Notes under the pieces: generated by a model | The model's database searches: none | The model's input: only the letters and a program-made list of their open reading frames with translations | What the model was told of the DNA's origin: nothing | Source of the DNA: Methanocorpusculaceae archaeon UBA456 | GTDB taxonomy: Archaea; Halobacteriota; Methanomicrobia; Methanomicrobiales; Methanocorpusculaceae | Assembly: GCA_002496395.1 (NCBI GenBank) | Contig: DAJQ01000040.1 | Location: forward strand, 1-19,908 | DNA length: 19,908 bases | Direction of reading: 5' to 3' | Program-made: the position numbers and the translations under genes | In this document: piece by piece, positions 13,454-19,866 of the stretch | How positions within the stretch are numbered: position 1 is the first letter of the stretch | How the letters are laid out: each line of letters starts with the position of its first letter

Positions 13454-15147
13454 TTTTTTTTGATCCGCTTACCCAGGACAATGCCCGCAAAGAAAAGCAG
13501 GATAGCCAGAGCTATTGCCGGTTTGGGCCATTCCTCCGGTAATGAGGCGAAGATCTGACCTGTCGGGCGATAGTCGTTCTTCCAGTCCTCTTCAAAGACC
13601 CGCAGGTAGTATGCAGCGGCATCAGGATGCCGGATAATAACCCCTGCCTCCCGGTTGTTCATGGGAGAGTTCTCATTCCAGTTGATGCTCGATATGAGAA
13701 CGGCATTTCCGTCAACAATCACTCCTTTGGTGTGGATCTTCGTGATCCCGGCACGATCTCCCTGATATAACCGTGCTTCAAGCGGGAGATCTGCTGCTTC
13801 CGCATGCCTGTTGATGAACGCCACCATCTCATCATTATCAGCATCACCCTGAATATTGAACCAGCTGGCATCAAGGATGATCCGGACAGAGACTCCCCGT
13901 TCCGAAGCATCGATTGCCGCATCAAGCCAGGGGTTTGGTGCATTTTTTGTCCAGTTTTGTATGTATGCCTGCTGGATCTCAACCGTGGAGGTCGCTCCCC
14001 TTATCATCTCCGGAACCAGATGGGAGGTGTCAGGTGAGAGCACCGGGATGATGGTTGCACCTTCGATAAAGAGAGGCCTATAGCGTTGTGTATGCGCATC
14101 GGATGTAGCAGTCGGAGGGAGCTCTGCATTCCGCACCGGGGAGATCGGGAGAACATCCCTCCCGACACTGTCTTCGGAATAGACCATCCCGAAATAGTCG
14201 GCGAGGCGGGGATCATGTATCCAGACACCCCACCCCCGGTTGCCGGCATATCCGGGGAGAGGCATTCCACTCTCTTTGATATTTTCGCTCGTCAGGAGGA
14301 GAGATTCTGAATCAATGATCAGATACTTGCTATGAAGGAAGCGATACCTGGACCGATCACCTCCTGAACCACCAATATAATCGACAGAAATGCCACTCTG
14401 ATTCAGGAAGGTCAGGAGGGCAGCCTGTTCCGGTGAGACACCGCCAACCGGAGATCCCTCCAGGAGAATCCGGACAGAGACACCCCGGTTCTGCGCATCG
14501 ATGAGGAGCTCGCCGATGCCCGGATGCGTGAATTCATACACGCTCACCTGAATCGAGCTTTCTGCTGAAGATATCGCTTCTTCCATCACCTCATAGGCAG
14601 AGTCGGGGGAGACGAAGAGGGTGGCAGAGACGCCATCAAATTGGATCGGTGAGAAGTCGCTCTGCCCGATCATAAACGGGCGCGGGTTCCAGACCCCGTC
14701 AATGATCCTGTGAACCTGCCCTTCGCGCGGCTTTACATCCTGTGGCCAGGCGATCTCAAAGTGTTTCACATCTCGAGACCAGAGCTCTATCTCATCCTCA
14801 TTGTTTGCCAGAATGAAACGGCCGGTCTGGATGAGTCCGGGAACCGTATCTGTCGAATATTCCCATTCAAAATCCGGGTACTCACCATGAGTGGTTTTGT
14901 ATGCCTCTGCCTGGCGGGCAAGAACGAGATCCCCGGATATCCGGGTGCCGGGTGGGAAACTGAGTGTTCCTTCGCCATCGGTGATCGTCCAGCCATCAAG
15001 GCTCCCCTGGCCGGTGAGGACGATGAACTCATCGGGGTCATAGGGGAGGTAGGGATCCGGGCAGAACGCCGTGACGGTGATCCCTGCGGTGGCGGCAGCA
15101 GGGATGAAGAGGAGAATGAAGAGGAGGAGGATGAGAGGTGTACGCAT
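13450..15147 (-). CDS. Exported phospholipase-D-like protein with two HKD motifs (565 aa)
   Basis: The N-terminal signal peptide (residues 1-21) is followed by a roughly 130-residue beta domain resembling a lamin-tail/LTD-type fold (FCPDPYLPYDPDEFIVLTG, GWTITDGEGTLSFPPGT). Two PLD domains then follow. The first catalytic motif is H272-x-K274-x4-D279 (HSKYLIID); the second is H472-x-K474-x4-D479 (HTKGVIVD) followed by ISSINWNENS. Both are intact, so the protein should be an active phosphodiesterase (lipase or nuclease) forming one active site from two halves. The C-terminus has a single membrane helix (about 541-559) and a basic tail, anchoring it on the cell surface. The substrate is unknown; extracellular DNA or membrane lipid are candidates. 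On the minus strand CAATAAAG (15168-15175) lies about 25 nt before ATG 15147, suggesting a leaderless start. Confidence 0.88.
   Translation of the reverse strand: MRTPLILLLFILLFIPAAATAGITVTAFCPDPYLPYDPDEFIVLTGQGSLDGWTITDGEGTLSFPPGTRISGDLVLARQAEAYKTTHGEYPDFEWEYSTDTVPGLIQTGRFILANNEDEIELWSRDVKHFEIAWPQDVKPREGQVHRIIDGVWNPRPFMIGQSDFSPIQFDGVSATLFVSPDSAYEVMEEAISSAESSIQVSVYEFTHPGIGELLIDAQNRGVSVRILLEGSPVGGVSPEQAALLTFLNQSGISVDYIGGSGGDRSRYRFLHSKYLIIDSESLLLTSENIKESGMPLPGYAGNRGWGVWIHDPRLADYFGMVYSEDSVGRDVLPISPVRNAELPPTATSDAHTQRYRPLFIEGATIIPVLSPDTSHLVPEMIRGATSTVEIQQAYIQNWTKNAPNPWLDAAIDASERGVSVRIILDASWFNIQGDADNDEMVAFINRHAEAADLPLEARLYQGDRAGITKIHTKGVIVDGNAVLISSINWNENSPMNNREAGVIIRHPDAAAYYLRVFEEDWKNDYRPTGQIFASLPEEWPKPAIALAILLFFAGIVLGKRIKKN
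13454..13461 (+). terminator. Poly-T terminator of the HTH operon
   Basis: Eight T residues directly follow the TAA stop at 13451-13453, the usual archaeal intrinsic termination signal. The tract lies inside the last codons of the convergent PLD gene, where it encodes lysines on the minus strand. Confidence 0.6.
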
Positions 15148-15167
15148 GGAGAGTTTTCGATCTATTC

Positions 15168-15175
15168 CTTTATTG
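15168..15175. promoter_or_regulatory. Shared TATA-like box between PLD gene and mfnE
   Basis: CTTTATTG on plus, CAATAAAG on minus. Its centre lies about 25 nt from both the minus ATG at 15147 and the plus ATG at 15198, almost exactly mid-way, so the same element may drive leaderless transcripts in both directions. Confidence 0.45.
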
Positions 15176-15197
15176 CCGTCACGGTTTTATTCTTCAT

Positions 15198-15794
15198 ATG
15201 GATGGGTATGTGGTGAAGGTAGGAGGGAGCCTCGCTGACATCCTGACGGATCTGGTGCCGGTTCTTGTTGAGTCCGGAGAGAGGCTTTTGATCGTTCCCG
15301 GCGGGGGAGCGGGAGCCGAGCGGGTCAGGCTGATCGATCCCGATCCTGATGCCGCGCACTGGATGGCAATCTCGGCGATGGAGCAGTACGGCCACCAGAT
15401 CGCTTCACTTGGCATCCCCGCAGTTGATTACCCAGGGGAGAGCAACAGGCCATCAGTCCTCCTCCCATACTGCCTCCTCAGAAGGGAGGATCCCCTCCCG
15501 CATACCTGGGATGTCACATCCGATACGATCGCCGCATGGGTTGCATTTCGATCAGGGCTCCCCCTGATCGTCCTGAAATCGGTGGATGGCATTCTATCGG
15601 GAGGAGAGATCATTGATACCATACAGAGTCCTGTCGCAACCGATACCGTTGATTCTGCCTTTCTTCCCTTCATTCTTGAACATACGGTAAAGACGGCTGT
15701 TATAAACGGGCGGAAGGCAGAGCGAGTCAGGCGTGCCCTCATGGGTGATTTTTCCGGAGGCACCTATATCCCCGCCCGGACAGAGGGATTATAA
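15198..15794 (+). CDS. mfnE: Methanofuran biosynthesis kinase MfnE, amino-acid-kinase family (198 aa)
   Basis: A short amino-acid-kinase-fold enzyme. It has the phosphate-binding KVGGS (7-11), PGGG (34-37), the family-specific HTWDVTSDT (102-110) and VDGI (129-132). The PH[ST]W[DE]VTSD segment and the short length match methanogen MfnE (MJ0458 in Methanocaldococcus), which phosphorylates 5-(aminomethyl)-3-furanmethanol phosphate to the diphosphate during methanofuran synthesis. Methanofuran is the C1 carrier of the first methanogenesis step. ATG 15198 was chosen over the open frame from 15138 because it begins directly at the kinase fold (MDGYVVKVGGS) and lies 25 nt from a TATA-like box. A different amino-acid kinase is less likely. 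It is followed 34 nt later by a zinc-ribbon gene and then aEF-1beta. Confidence 0.82.
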   Translation: MDGYVVKVGGSLADILTDLVPVLVESGERLLIVPGGGAGAERVRLIDPDPDAAHWMAISAMEQYGHQIASLGIPAVDYPGESNRPSVLLPYCLLRREDPLPHTWDVTSDTIAAWVAFRSGLPLIVLKSVDGILSGGEIIDTIQSPVATDTVDSAFLPFILEHTVKTAVINGRKAERVRRALMGDFSGGTYIPARTEGL

Positions 15795-15828
15795 CCGATT
15801 GATCCCAACCATATAAGGGAGTCCGACT

Positions 15829-15990
15829 ATGTCAACAGTAAAGTGCACATCATGCCATTCCCCGCTCGCCGAGCGAGGAGCTACCGAATTTAAATGTCCA
15901 GAGTGCGCCGAGCTTATCCGCCGGTGTGCCAGGTGCAGACTTCAGAGCATACCGTATGTCTGCCAGAAATGCGGATTTCAGGGGCCTTGA
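15829..15990 (+). CDS. Small four-knuckle zinc-ribbon protein, HVO_2753-like (53 aa)
   Basis: A short ORF that is easily missed. It has four CxxC knuckles: C6/C9 (CTSC), C23/C26 (CPEC), C33/C36 (CARC) and C45/C48 (CQKC), enough for two zinc sites. Between them is basic sequence (LIRRCARCRLQSIPY) suited to RNA contact. The layout matches the archaeal zinc-ribbon RNA-binding proteins typified by HVO_2753, commonly encoded beside aEF-1beta, as here. A GGGAG Shine-Dalgarno sits 7 nt before ATG 15829, and the stop is 2 nt before the aEF-1beta start, so the two are co-translated. Probably a translation- or RNA-associated factor; precise function unknown. Confidence 0.9.
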   Translation: MSTVKCTSCHSPLAERGATEFKCPECAELIRRCARCRLQSIPYVCQKCGFQGP

Positions 15991-15992
15991 AT

Positions 15993-16253
15993 ATGGGAGC
16001 AGTAGCTGTTATTCTGAAAGTGATGCCTGAATCAACCGATGTTGATCTCGAAGGATTAAAACTGGCGATCCGTGAGAAGATCCCGGGCGTCTCTGATATC
16101 AGGGACGAGCCGATCGGGTTTGGCCTTGTTGCATTAAAGGTTGCAACGGTCATCCAGGATGAAGAAGGCGCAACAGAAGGGATTGAATCACAGTTCAATG
16201 ACATCCCTGGAATCGACCGTGCAGAGATCGTCGATCTCAGCCGGATGATCTAA
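15993..16253 (+). CDS. Archaeal elongation factor 1-beta (86 aa)
   Basis: The guanine-nucleotide exchange factor for aEF-1alpha, recharging it with GTP during elongation. At 86 aa it is full length for the archaeal factor, which consists only of the C-terminal exchange domain. Family features: the start MGAVAVILKVMPES, then DVDLEGLKLAIREKIPG, the conserved EPIGFGLVALKV near the middle and the terminal GIDRAEIVDLSRM. ATG 15993 was chosen because the protein begins there in the family and the preceding zinc-ribbon stop is only 2 nt away; a GGGG stretch 8 nt upstream can serve as ribosome-binding site. The frame is open further upstream (from 15894), but that part overlaps the zinc-ribbon gene and is not coding. 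An 8-T terminator follows. Confidence 0.95.
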   Translation: MGAVAVILKVMPESTDVDLEGLKLAIREKIPGVSDIRDEPIGFGLVALKVATVIQDEEGATEGIESQFNDIPGIDRAEIVDLSRMI

Positions 16254-16261
16254 TTTTTTTT
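16254..16261 (+). terminator. Poly-T terminator after aEF-1beta
   Basis: A run of eight T directly after TAA (16251-16253), the same TAA-T8 arrangement found at the end of the HTH operon (13451-13461). It lies in the 9-nt gap before the convergent malate dehydrogenase stop. Confidence 0.65.
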
Positions 16262-16262
16262 A

Positions 16263-17228
16263 TCATTCTGAGTTTTTCGCATTCTCTTCAAGTAACTCGA
16301 AGACATGATGCGTAACTTCCTGAATCTGTTCGGTTGAAAACCTGAATGCCTCAAGCTCATCGTCTGAGAGTTTGATCGGCACTGGAAATGCCCCACCCCG
16401 CGTGATCCGTGCCGGAACACCAATACAGACGCTCCCGATATCATGCACCTCTTTCCTGATGAAGGCAGAGACGGTCAATATCCGGTGTTCATCCTCGACA
16501 ATGGTCCTGATGATCGTTGCAATCGCATCGCCCGGACCGTAGACAGTTGATCCTTTGTTCCTGATGATCAGCGATCCGCTCGTCTTCACCCGCTCCATCA
16601 TCTCCTCTTTGGGGATATGAGAGAATGCAGGCAGGTTATTAATCTGGATACCGCCGATCGTTGTTGCAGACCAGAGAGGCACCATCGAATCGCCATGTTC
16701 TCCGATGATCCGTGTGTGAACTTCCGAGACATGGACATTAAAGAACTCTGCAATACAGGACTTCAGCCGCATCGAGTCGAGGTGTGTTCCAAGCCCAAAT
16801 ACCCGGTGTGGCGGGAGGTTTGAGTGCCTGAGCGCGACTGCGGTCATGACATCGACCGGGTTTGAAACGACAAAGAGCAGTGTTTCCGATGCGTTTCGGC
16901 CGATCTTTTCCGCATATCCTGCAACAATCCGTGCATTATCGACTGCGAGATCGAGCCTGTTCTGATCGGCTTTTCGCGCAGCTCCCGATGCCAGGATGAT
17001 GATCTCTGATCCACGGAGATCTTTCTCATCACAGCTCCATGAGATACGGGTATTGGTTCCGCGTGCTGCAAATGAGTCCTTGAGATCACGGGAAAGCCCT
17101 TCAAGGTACAGCTGGTTTCCGTCACGGCCAAAGAGGCTCACCTCTTTCACATGCGGAATCTGTGAGATCGCATGGGCTGCATATGATCCGACCTGGCCTG
17201 TCGCTCCGATGATCGTTACTTTCACCAT
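16263..17228 (-). CDS. mdh: Malate dehydrogenase, MJ0490-type, probably NADP(H)-preferring (321 aa)
   Basis: Lactate/malate dehydrogenase family. The Rossmann motif is GATGQVG (8-14). Substrate-binding Arg residues are R85 and R91 (ARKADQNR); the others are N123 (SNPVD), D151/R154 (THLDSMR) and the catalytic H178 (IIGEHGDSMVPLWS). THLDSMRLK and GEHGDSMVPL match the methanogen enzyme typified by MJ0490. After beta-strand 2 it has LFGRDG instead of an acidic residue, which suggests preference for NADP(H) over NAD(H) (inference). It interconverts malate and oxaloacetate, part of the incomplete reductive TCA branch in methanogens. ATG 17228 (MVKVTIIGATG) was chosen; a TTG at 17237 in the same frame is less likely. 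No Shine-Dalgarno is seen, and the gene starts about 15 nt after the SRP RNA 3' end. Confidence 0.93.
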   Translation of the reverse strand: MVKVTIIGATGQVGSYAAHAISQIPHVKEVSLFGRDGNQLYLEGLSRDLKDSFAARGTNTRISWSCDEKDLRGSEIIILASGAARKADQNRLDLAVDNARIVAGYAEKIGRNASETLLFVVSNPVDVMTAVALRHSNLPPHRVFGLGTHLDSMRLKSCIAEFFNVHVSEVHTRIIGEHGDSMVPLWSATTIGGIQINNLPAFSHIPKEEMMERVKTSGSLIIRNKGSTVYGPGDAIATIIRTIVEDEHRILTVSAFIRKEVHDIGSVCIGVPARITRGGAFPVPIKLSDDELEAFRFSTEQIQEVTHHVFELLEENAKNSE

Positions 17229-17242
17229 AGAAATCAACAGAT

Positions 17243-17550
17243 TGGGAACATGTCATCGGTCGACAGCACATACCGCCGTTCCACAGACCTCCCTTCTCCA
17301 CCCCGCTACCCCATGGGCGCCAGACGTCTGCGGTAAGTCTGCTCCCTTCCGGGCCTGAACCGGTACCCGCAGCAACAGGCCTCACCTCCCTCCGGAGGAT
17401 TGGTCCCTGGCCGTTGACCTCACAGGACGAGGCTTCTACGTCGGAAGATACTGCTTCCCGGAAGCTGCCTCAGCCTTCCTCAGACTTCGCCCCCCGCATG
17501 TCGACGGTTTCGGGTGACAGGTGACGTCTAACCACCCGGGCTAGTTCCCG
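17243..17550 (-). ncRNA. ffs: Archaeal signal recognition particle 7S RNA
   Basis: The universally conserved helix 8 of the SRP RNA is visible on the minus strand at 17339-17357 (CAGGCCCGGAAGGGAGCAG), with the GGAA tetraloop and the SRP54-binding asymmetric loop. Ends were set by pairing. Helix 1 is GGGAAC (17544-17549) with GTTCCC (17244-17249), and helix 5 opens with GTCGACA/TGTCGAC. The resulting length of about 308 nt is right for archaea, which have helix 1 and an Alu-like 5' domain (GGTGGTTAGACGTCACC and GAAACC loops). It binds SRP19 and SRP54 to target nascent membrane and secreted proteins. A TATA-like box (minus, 17572-17580) predicts a transcript start near 17550, agreeing with the folded 5' end. 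Boundaries are good to a few nucleotides. Confidence 0.93.
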
Positions 17551-17566
17551 TAGAATATTGGTTTTT

Positions 17567-18595
17567 TTATGGGATAAATACATCCCCATGGTTTTTTGCT
17601 TTCCACTCATCGATGGTTGCCTCGACCATCTCACGGGAGGCCTTGTCAAAAAGGTCGATCACTGTCAGGACATTCTCTTCGGGGATATGAGGTGAGAGAA
17701 GCCGGAAATCACCCTGGTATACCTCTGCCGAGACTCCGCCACGGACGGTTGCAACGAGATGGGGTTCGCTCCTCACCGGAGTTTCTGCCATTGCTGTGTA
17801 GCTCTCAAATATCTCGACATCATCGATCCCAAGGTAGGCATGATTCACCTTCAGATTATAGGCCGTCCAGAAGGCAGCTGCATACCAGGCATCATTGAAG
17901 ATCAGGTGCTTCACCCCAAGGCGGGCAGCAGCAATACCAAGGGTTCCTGCTCCGCAGCAGGCATCAACAAAAGTCTTTGGCCGTTTAGAAAAGACCTTGC
18001 GATCCACAGAGAGTATCTTTGGGTTGACTGGTCGTGGGAATTCGATATGCATTGTTGATGACTGTTTGTAAATGACGATCGGGCCAACCTGGGTTGCAAA
18101 GATATTTGCCCTGACATCGCAACCCGCAAGAAGGGTATGCGTCAATGGCGGCTCATCGGAGTCGGGATCGGCGATGCCGGGTATGATATGATTGTCCTGA
18201 ATTATCCCCCTGATTTCCGGGACCTCGGCGACGATACGTTCTGCGGTTTTTTTGCCGAGCTGATCGGTGAGGAGGACAAGCGAGTGCCGGGGCAGATATG
18301 GCGCCTCATGCAGGACAAAACCGGGATGAATAAGCGGTGTGCCAACCTCTTTCAGCGGCTCGGAGCCGGTGAGATCCCCTTCCTCGACACCGATCCGGTA
18401 CATCAGTGCATATACATCATCGATGAACCGCTTCCCGCAGGTACAGGTATCTGGGGGAATATACTCTGGTGGGGGGCTCTTCTTGTCAAGCTGCCTGCCC
18501 CTGCACCGGGGGCAGGGCGAAAAGATCGTCTCCATTGTATTGATGAGATCAAAGGCATCGGAGACGCAATCGTCACCACAGACCGGGCACTTCAT
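17567..18595 (-). CDS. Zinc-ribbon SAM-dependent methyltransferase (342 aa)
   Basis: The N-terminus is cysteine-rich: C3/C6 (CPVC), C10, C28/C31 (CPRC) and C51/C53 (CTCG), probably one or two zinc knuckles that bind RNA. After a roughly 140-residue middle domain comes a class I methyltransferase motif I (FVDACCGAGTLGIAAARLG, 209-227), followed by NDAW (234-237), an acidic residue suited to ribose contact. The combination of zinc ribbons and Rossmann methyltransferase suggests a tRNA- or rRNA-modifying enzyme, but the substrate cannot be named. The frame is open to 18691, but ATG 18595 begins exactly at the first knuckle (MKCPVC), and a TATA-like CTTTATCT (minus, 18618-18625) lies 26 nt upstream, so a leaderless start is predicted. 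The 3' end contains the SRP RNA promoter. Confidence 0.82.
   Translation of the reverse strand: MKCPVCGDDCVSDAFDLINTMETIFSPCPRCRGRQLDKKSPPPEYIPPDTCTCGKRFIDDVYALMYRIGVEEGDLTGSEPLKEVGTPLIHPGFVLHEAPYLPRHSLVLLTDQLGKKTAERIVAEVPEIRGIIQDNHIIPGIADPDSDEPPLTHTLLAGCDVRANIFATQVGPIVIYKQSSTMHIEFPRPVNPKILSVDRKVFSKRPKTFVDACCGAGTLGIAAARLGVKHLIFNDAWYAAAFWTAYNLKVNHAYLGIDDVEIFESYTAMAETPVRSEPHLVATVRGGVSAEVYQGDFRLLSPHIPEENVLTVIDLFDKASREMVEATIDEWKAKNHGDVFIP
17572..17580 (-). promoter_or_regulatory. TATA box of the SRP RNA gene
   Basis: Minus strand TATTTATCC, centred about 26 nt before the predicted 5' end of the SRP RNA. It is embedded in the last codons of the upstream methyltransferase gene (GDVFIP-stop). Confidence 0.6.
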
Positions 18596-18845
18596 ATACC
18601 CCACTTGGAGCAGGAGAAGATAAAGGATCGGCGATTGTATGGTGATGATACAACGTTTATTACCAGGGTTTTCATGACGCTTTGGGGACATATGGGCTTA
18701 GAATCGTGAAAGATCACCCAATAGCATTTTGTTATATTATGGAAAAGAGGCTGTTTCGTGTGCGCGCCCACAGAGGAGATGCAGCCGAAGATCCTCTGGC
18801 AACAAATATCAGAAGCACTCAGACATTCAAAGAAAAGCAGATGAG
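18596..18845. other. Gene-free stretch between methyltransferase and tRNA
   Basis: Apart from the methyltransferase promoter (18618-18625) and a T-rich tract on the minus strand at about 18825-18835 (CTTTTCTTTG), which probably ends the tRNA transcript, nothing was recognised. The short plus-strand ORF here (18682-18864) runs into the tRNA and is not credible. Confidence 0.6.
18618..18625 (-). promoter_or_regulatory. TATA box of the methyltransferase gene
   Basis: Minus strand CTTTATCT, centred about 26 nt before ATG 18595. It decides the start codon: upstream in-frame codons would lie at or before the promoter. Confidence 0.5.
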
Positions 18846-18919
18846 TGGGCCTGATGCGATTTGAACGCATGACCGCCCGGTTATGAGCCGGGCGCTCTAA
18901 CCAACTAAGCTACAGGCCC
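18846..18919 (-). tRNA. tRNA with CAU anticodon (elongator Met, or Ile2)
   Basis: The full cloverleaf is readable on the minus strand. The acceptor GGGCCTG pairs with CAGGCCC, the D-arm is GCTT...GAGC, the anticodon stem-loop is CCCGG-CTCATAA-CCGGG with anticodon CAU, and the T-arm is ATGCG-TTCAAAT-CGCAT with discriminator A. CCA is not encoded (CTC follows) and there is no intron. A CAU anticodon fits elongator Met or the modified Ile2 (agmatidine) species. The initiator is excluded because it lacks the three GC pairs with the initiator D-arm form and acceptor end; the CCCGG/CCGGG anticodon stem resembles archaeal elongator Met. Single tRNA gene, no cluster. Confidence 0.93.
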
Positions 18920-19030
18920 TTTTGGGTCGCCACCATACCAGAGCTATGTGACAACGTACCTGTAATTGTTGACCCATACACTAAAAAAGATGTATGATGG
19001 AGGGTTGTTCAGCCTTCCAGTGGATTCGGT

Positions 19031-19777
19031 TCAGCCGAAGAGCCAGCTGAAGATCCCGCGTTTCTGCACTTCGATCTCTGCCCTCTCATTGAGGCGCTGC
19101 TGCTCCTCTTCCATCTGGTCGAGCTGTTCAAAGAGGAGCTCTGAGAGTGCCGGGTCGGTTGATGAGCTTGTCAGGATGATGCCTCGGATCTCCTCTATCT
19201 GCCGTTCATTCTCTTCTGCCCGTACCCTGATTCGCTGAGCCGCCTCACGGTCACCTCCAAAAAGCGCCAGCACAATACCGGATCTCTGTTCCATTGCCAC
19301 CTCATCCCCCCACTGGGCATTGACCGAGGCATTGTACTCGCGGGCGACTTCGGCAACAAGCGGACCGATGCCGGTCATATTCTCAGCGGCAAGGAGGGCG
19401 AAGACGGCGTTTCGTACCTGGTTCTCATGAGCAAAACGTGCCTGTGCATGCAGGGGAAGCGTCTGCACCTCTTCTGCCTGCATCTGCTGCCGGGTGCGGA
19501 TTGCGTTTCTCAGTTCTGCCGGATTCTCCGGACCGTGGGAAGTATTTGCTAATACTCTCACACTGACTGCTGCACCCGGTGATTCCACCGGAGGACCGGC
19601 CTGCACACCCTGTGCCGGAGTTGTCACCGGCGGGCCGGCTGACTGGGTCCCCGGTTCAACCGGCGGACCCCGTTCACCAGCCACCTGATCCGGCCTCCCC
19701 CCCTGCTCTGCGGCAACAGCGGGAGCTGCAGCGGCAAGGAGCAGGAAGAGGCAGATGATGATCGATAGATGTCTCAT
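19031..19777 (-). CDS. Secreted protein with Pro/Gly-rich linker and coiled coil (248 aa)
   Basis: Not recognised. It has a clear signal peptide (residues 1-22, ending AVA-AEQ), then a Pro/Gly/Gln-rich low-complexity stretch (about 24-72, with repeated GPPVE and GPPV units), then an alpha-helical domain (about 85-200) with charged heptads (RTRQQMQAEEVQ, RIRVRAEENERQIEEIRG) and a final coiled coil (LLFEQLDQMEEEQQRLNERAEIEVQ). The C-terminus, GIFSWLFG, is a short hydrophobic patch. Proteins of this style are common in Methanomicrobiales as exported proteins without assigned function. GAGAGGGGAG upstream is a strong ribosome-binding site, supporting ATG 19777. It appears monocistronic, and its neighbours give no functional hint. 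Confidence 0.82.
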   Translation of the reverse strand: MRHLSIIICLFLLLAAAAPAVAAEQGGRPDQVAGERGPPVEPGTQSAGPPVTTPAQGVQAGPPVESPGAAVSVRVLANTSHGPENPAELRNAIRTRQQMQAEEVQTLPLHAQARFAHENQVRNAVFALLAAENMTGIGPLVAEVAREYNASVNAQWGDEVAMEQRSGIVLALFGGDREAAQRIRVRAEENERQIEEIRGIILTSSSTDPALSELLFEQLDQMEEEQQRLNERAEIEVQKRGIFSWLFG

Positions 19778-19848
19778 ATGCTCCCCTCTCTATGGCGGAG
19801 ATGATAATAGTTTTCAGCCTCTTCTCCAAAATTCTGATCCCCAGGTTT

Positions 19849-19866
19849 TTCCTGAATTCTCAGGAA
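19849..19866. repeat. Perfect 7-4-7 inverted repeat upstream of the secreted protein
   Basis: TTCCTGA (19849-19855), ATTC, TCAGGAA (19860-19866). It lies about 75-90 nt upstream of ATG 19777, between it and whatever lies to the right. It could be a hairpin at the 3' end of an off-window gene or an operator; no T-run follows on the minus strand, but five T precede it on plus. Confidence 0.35.

Noticed and set aside
14710..15216. 168-aa plus-strand ORF
   Set aside because: Antisense to the start of the PLD gene and crossing its promoter.
16996..17385. ORFs over the SRP RNA region on both strands
   Set aside because: They overlap the structured RNA and the mdh start; a non-coding RNA explains the sequence.
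18137..18709. 190-aa plus-strand ORF
   Set aside because: Antisense to the zinc-ribbon methyltransferase, whose Cys motifs and motif I are intact.
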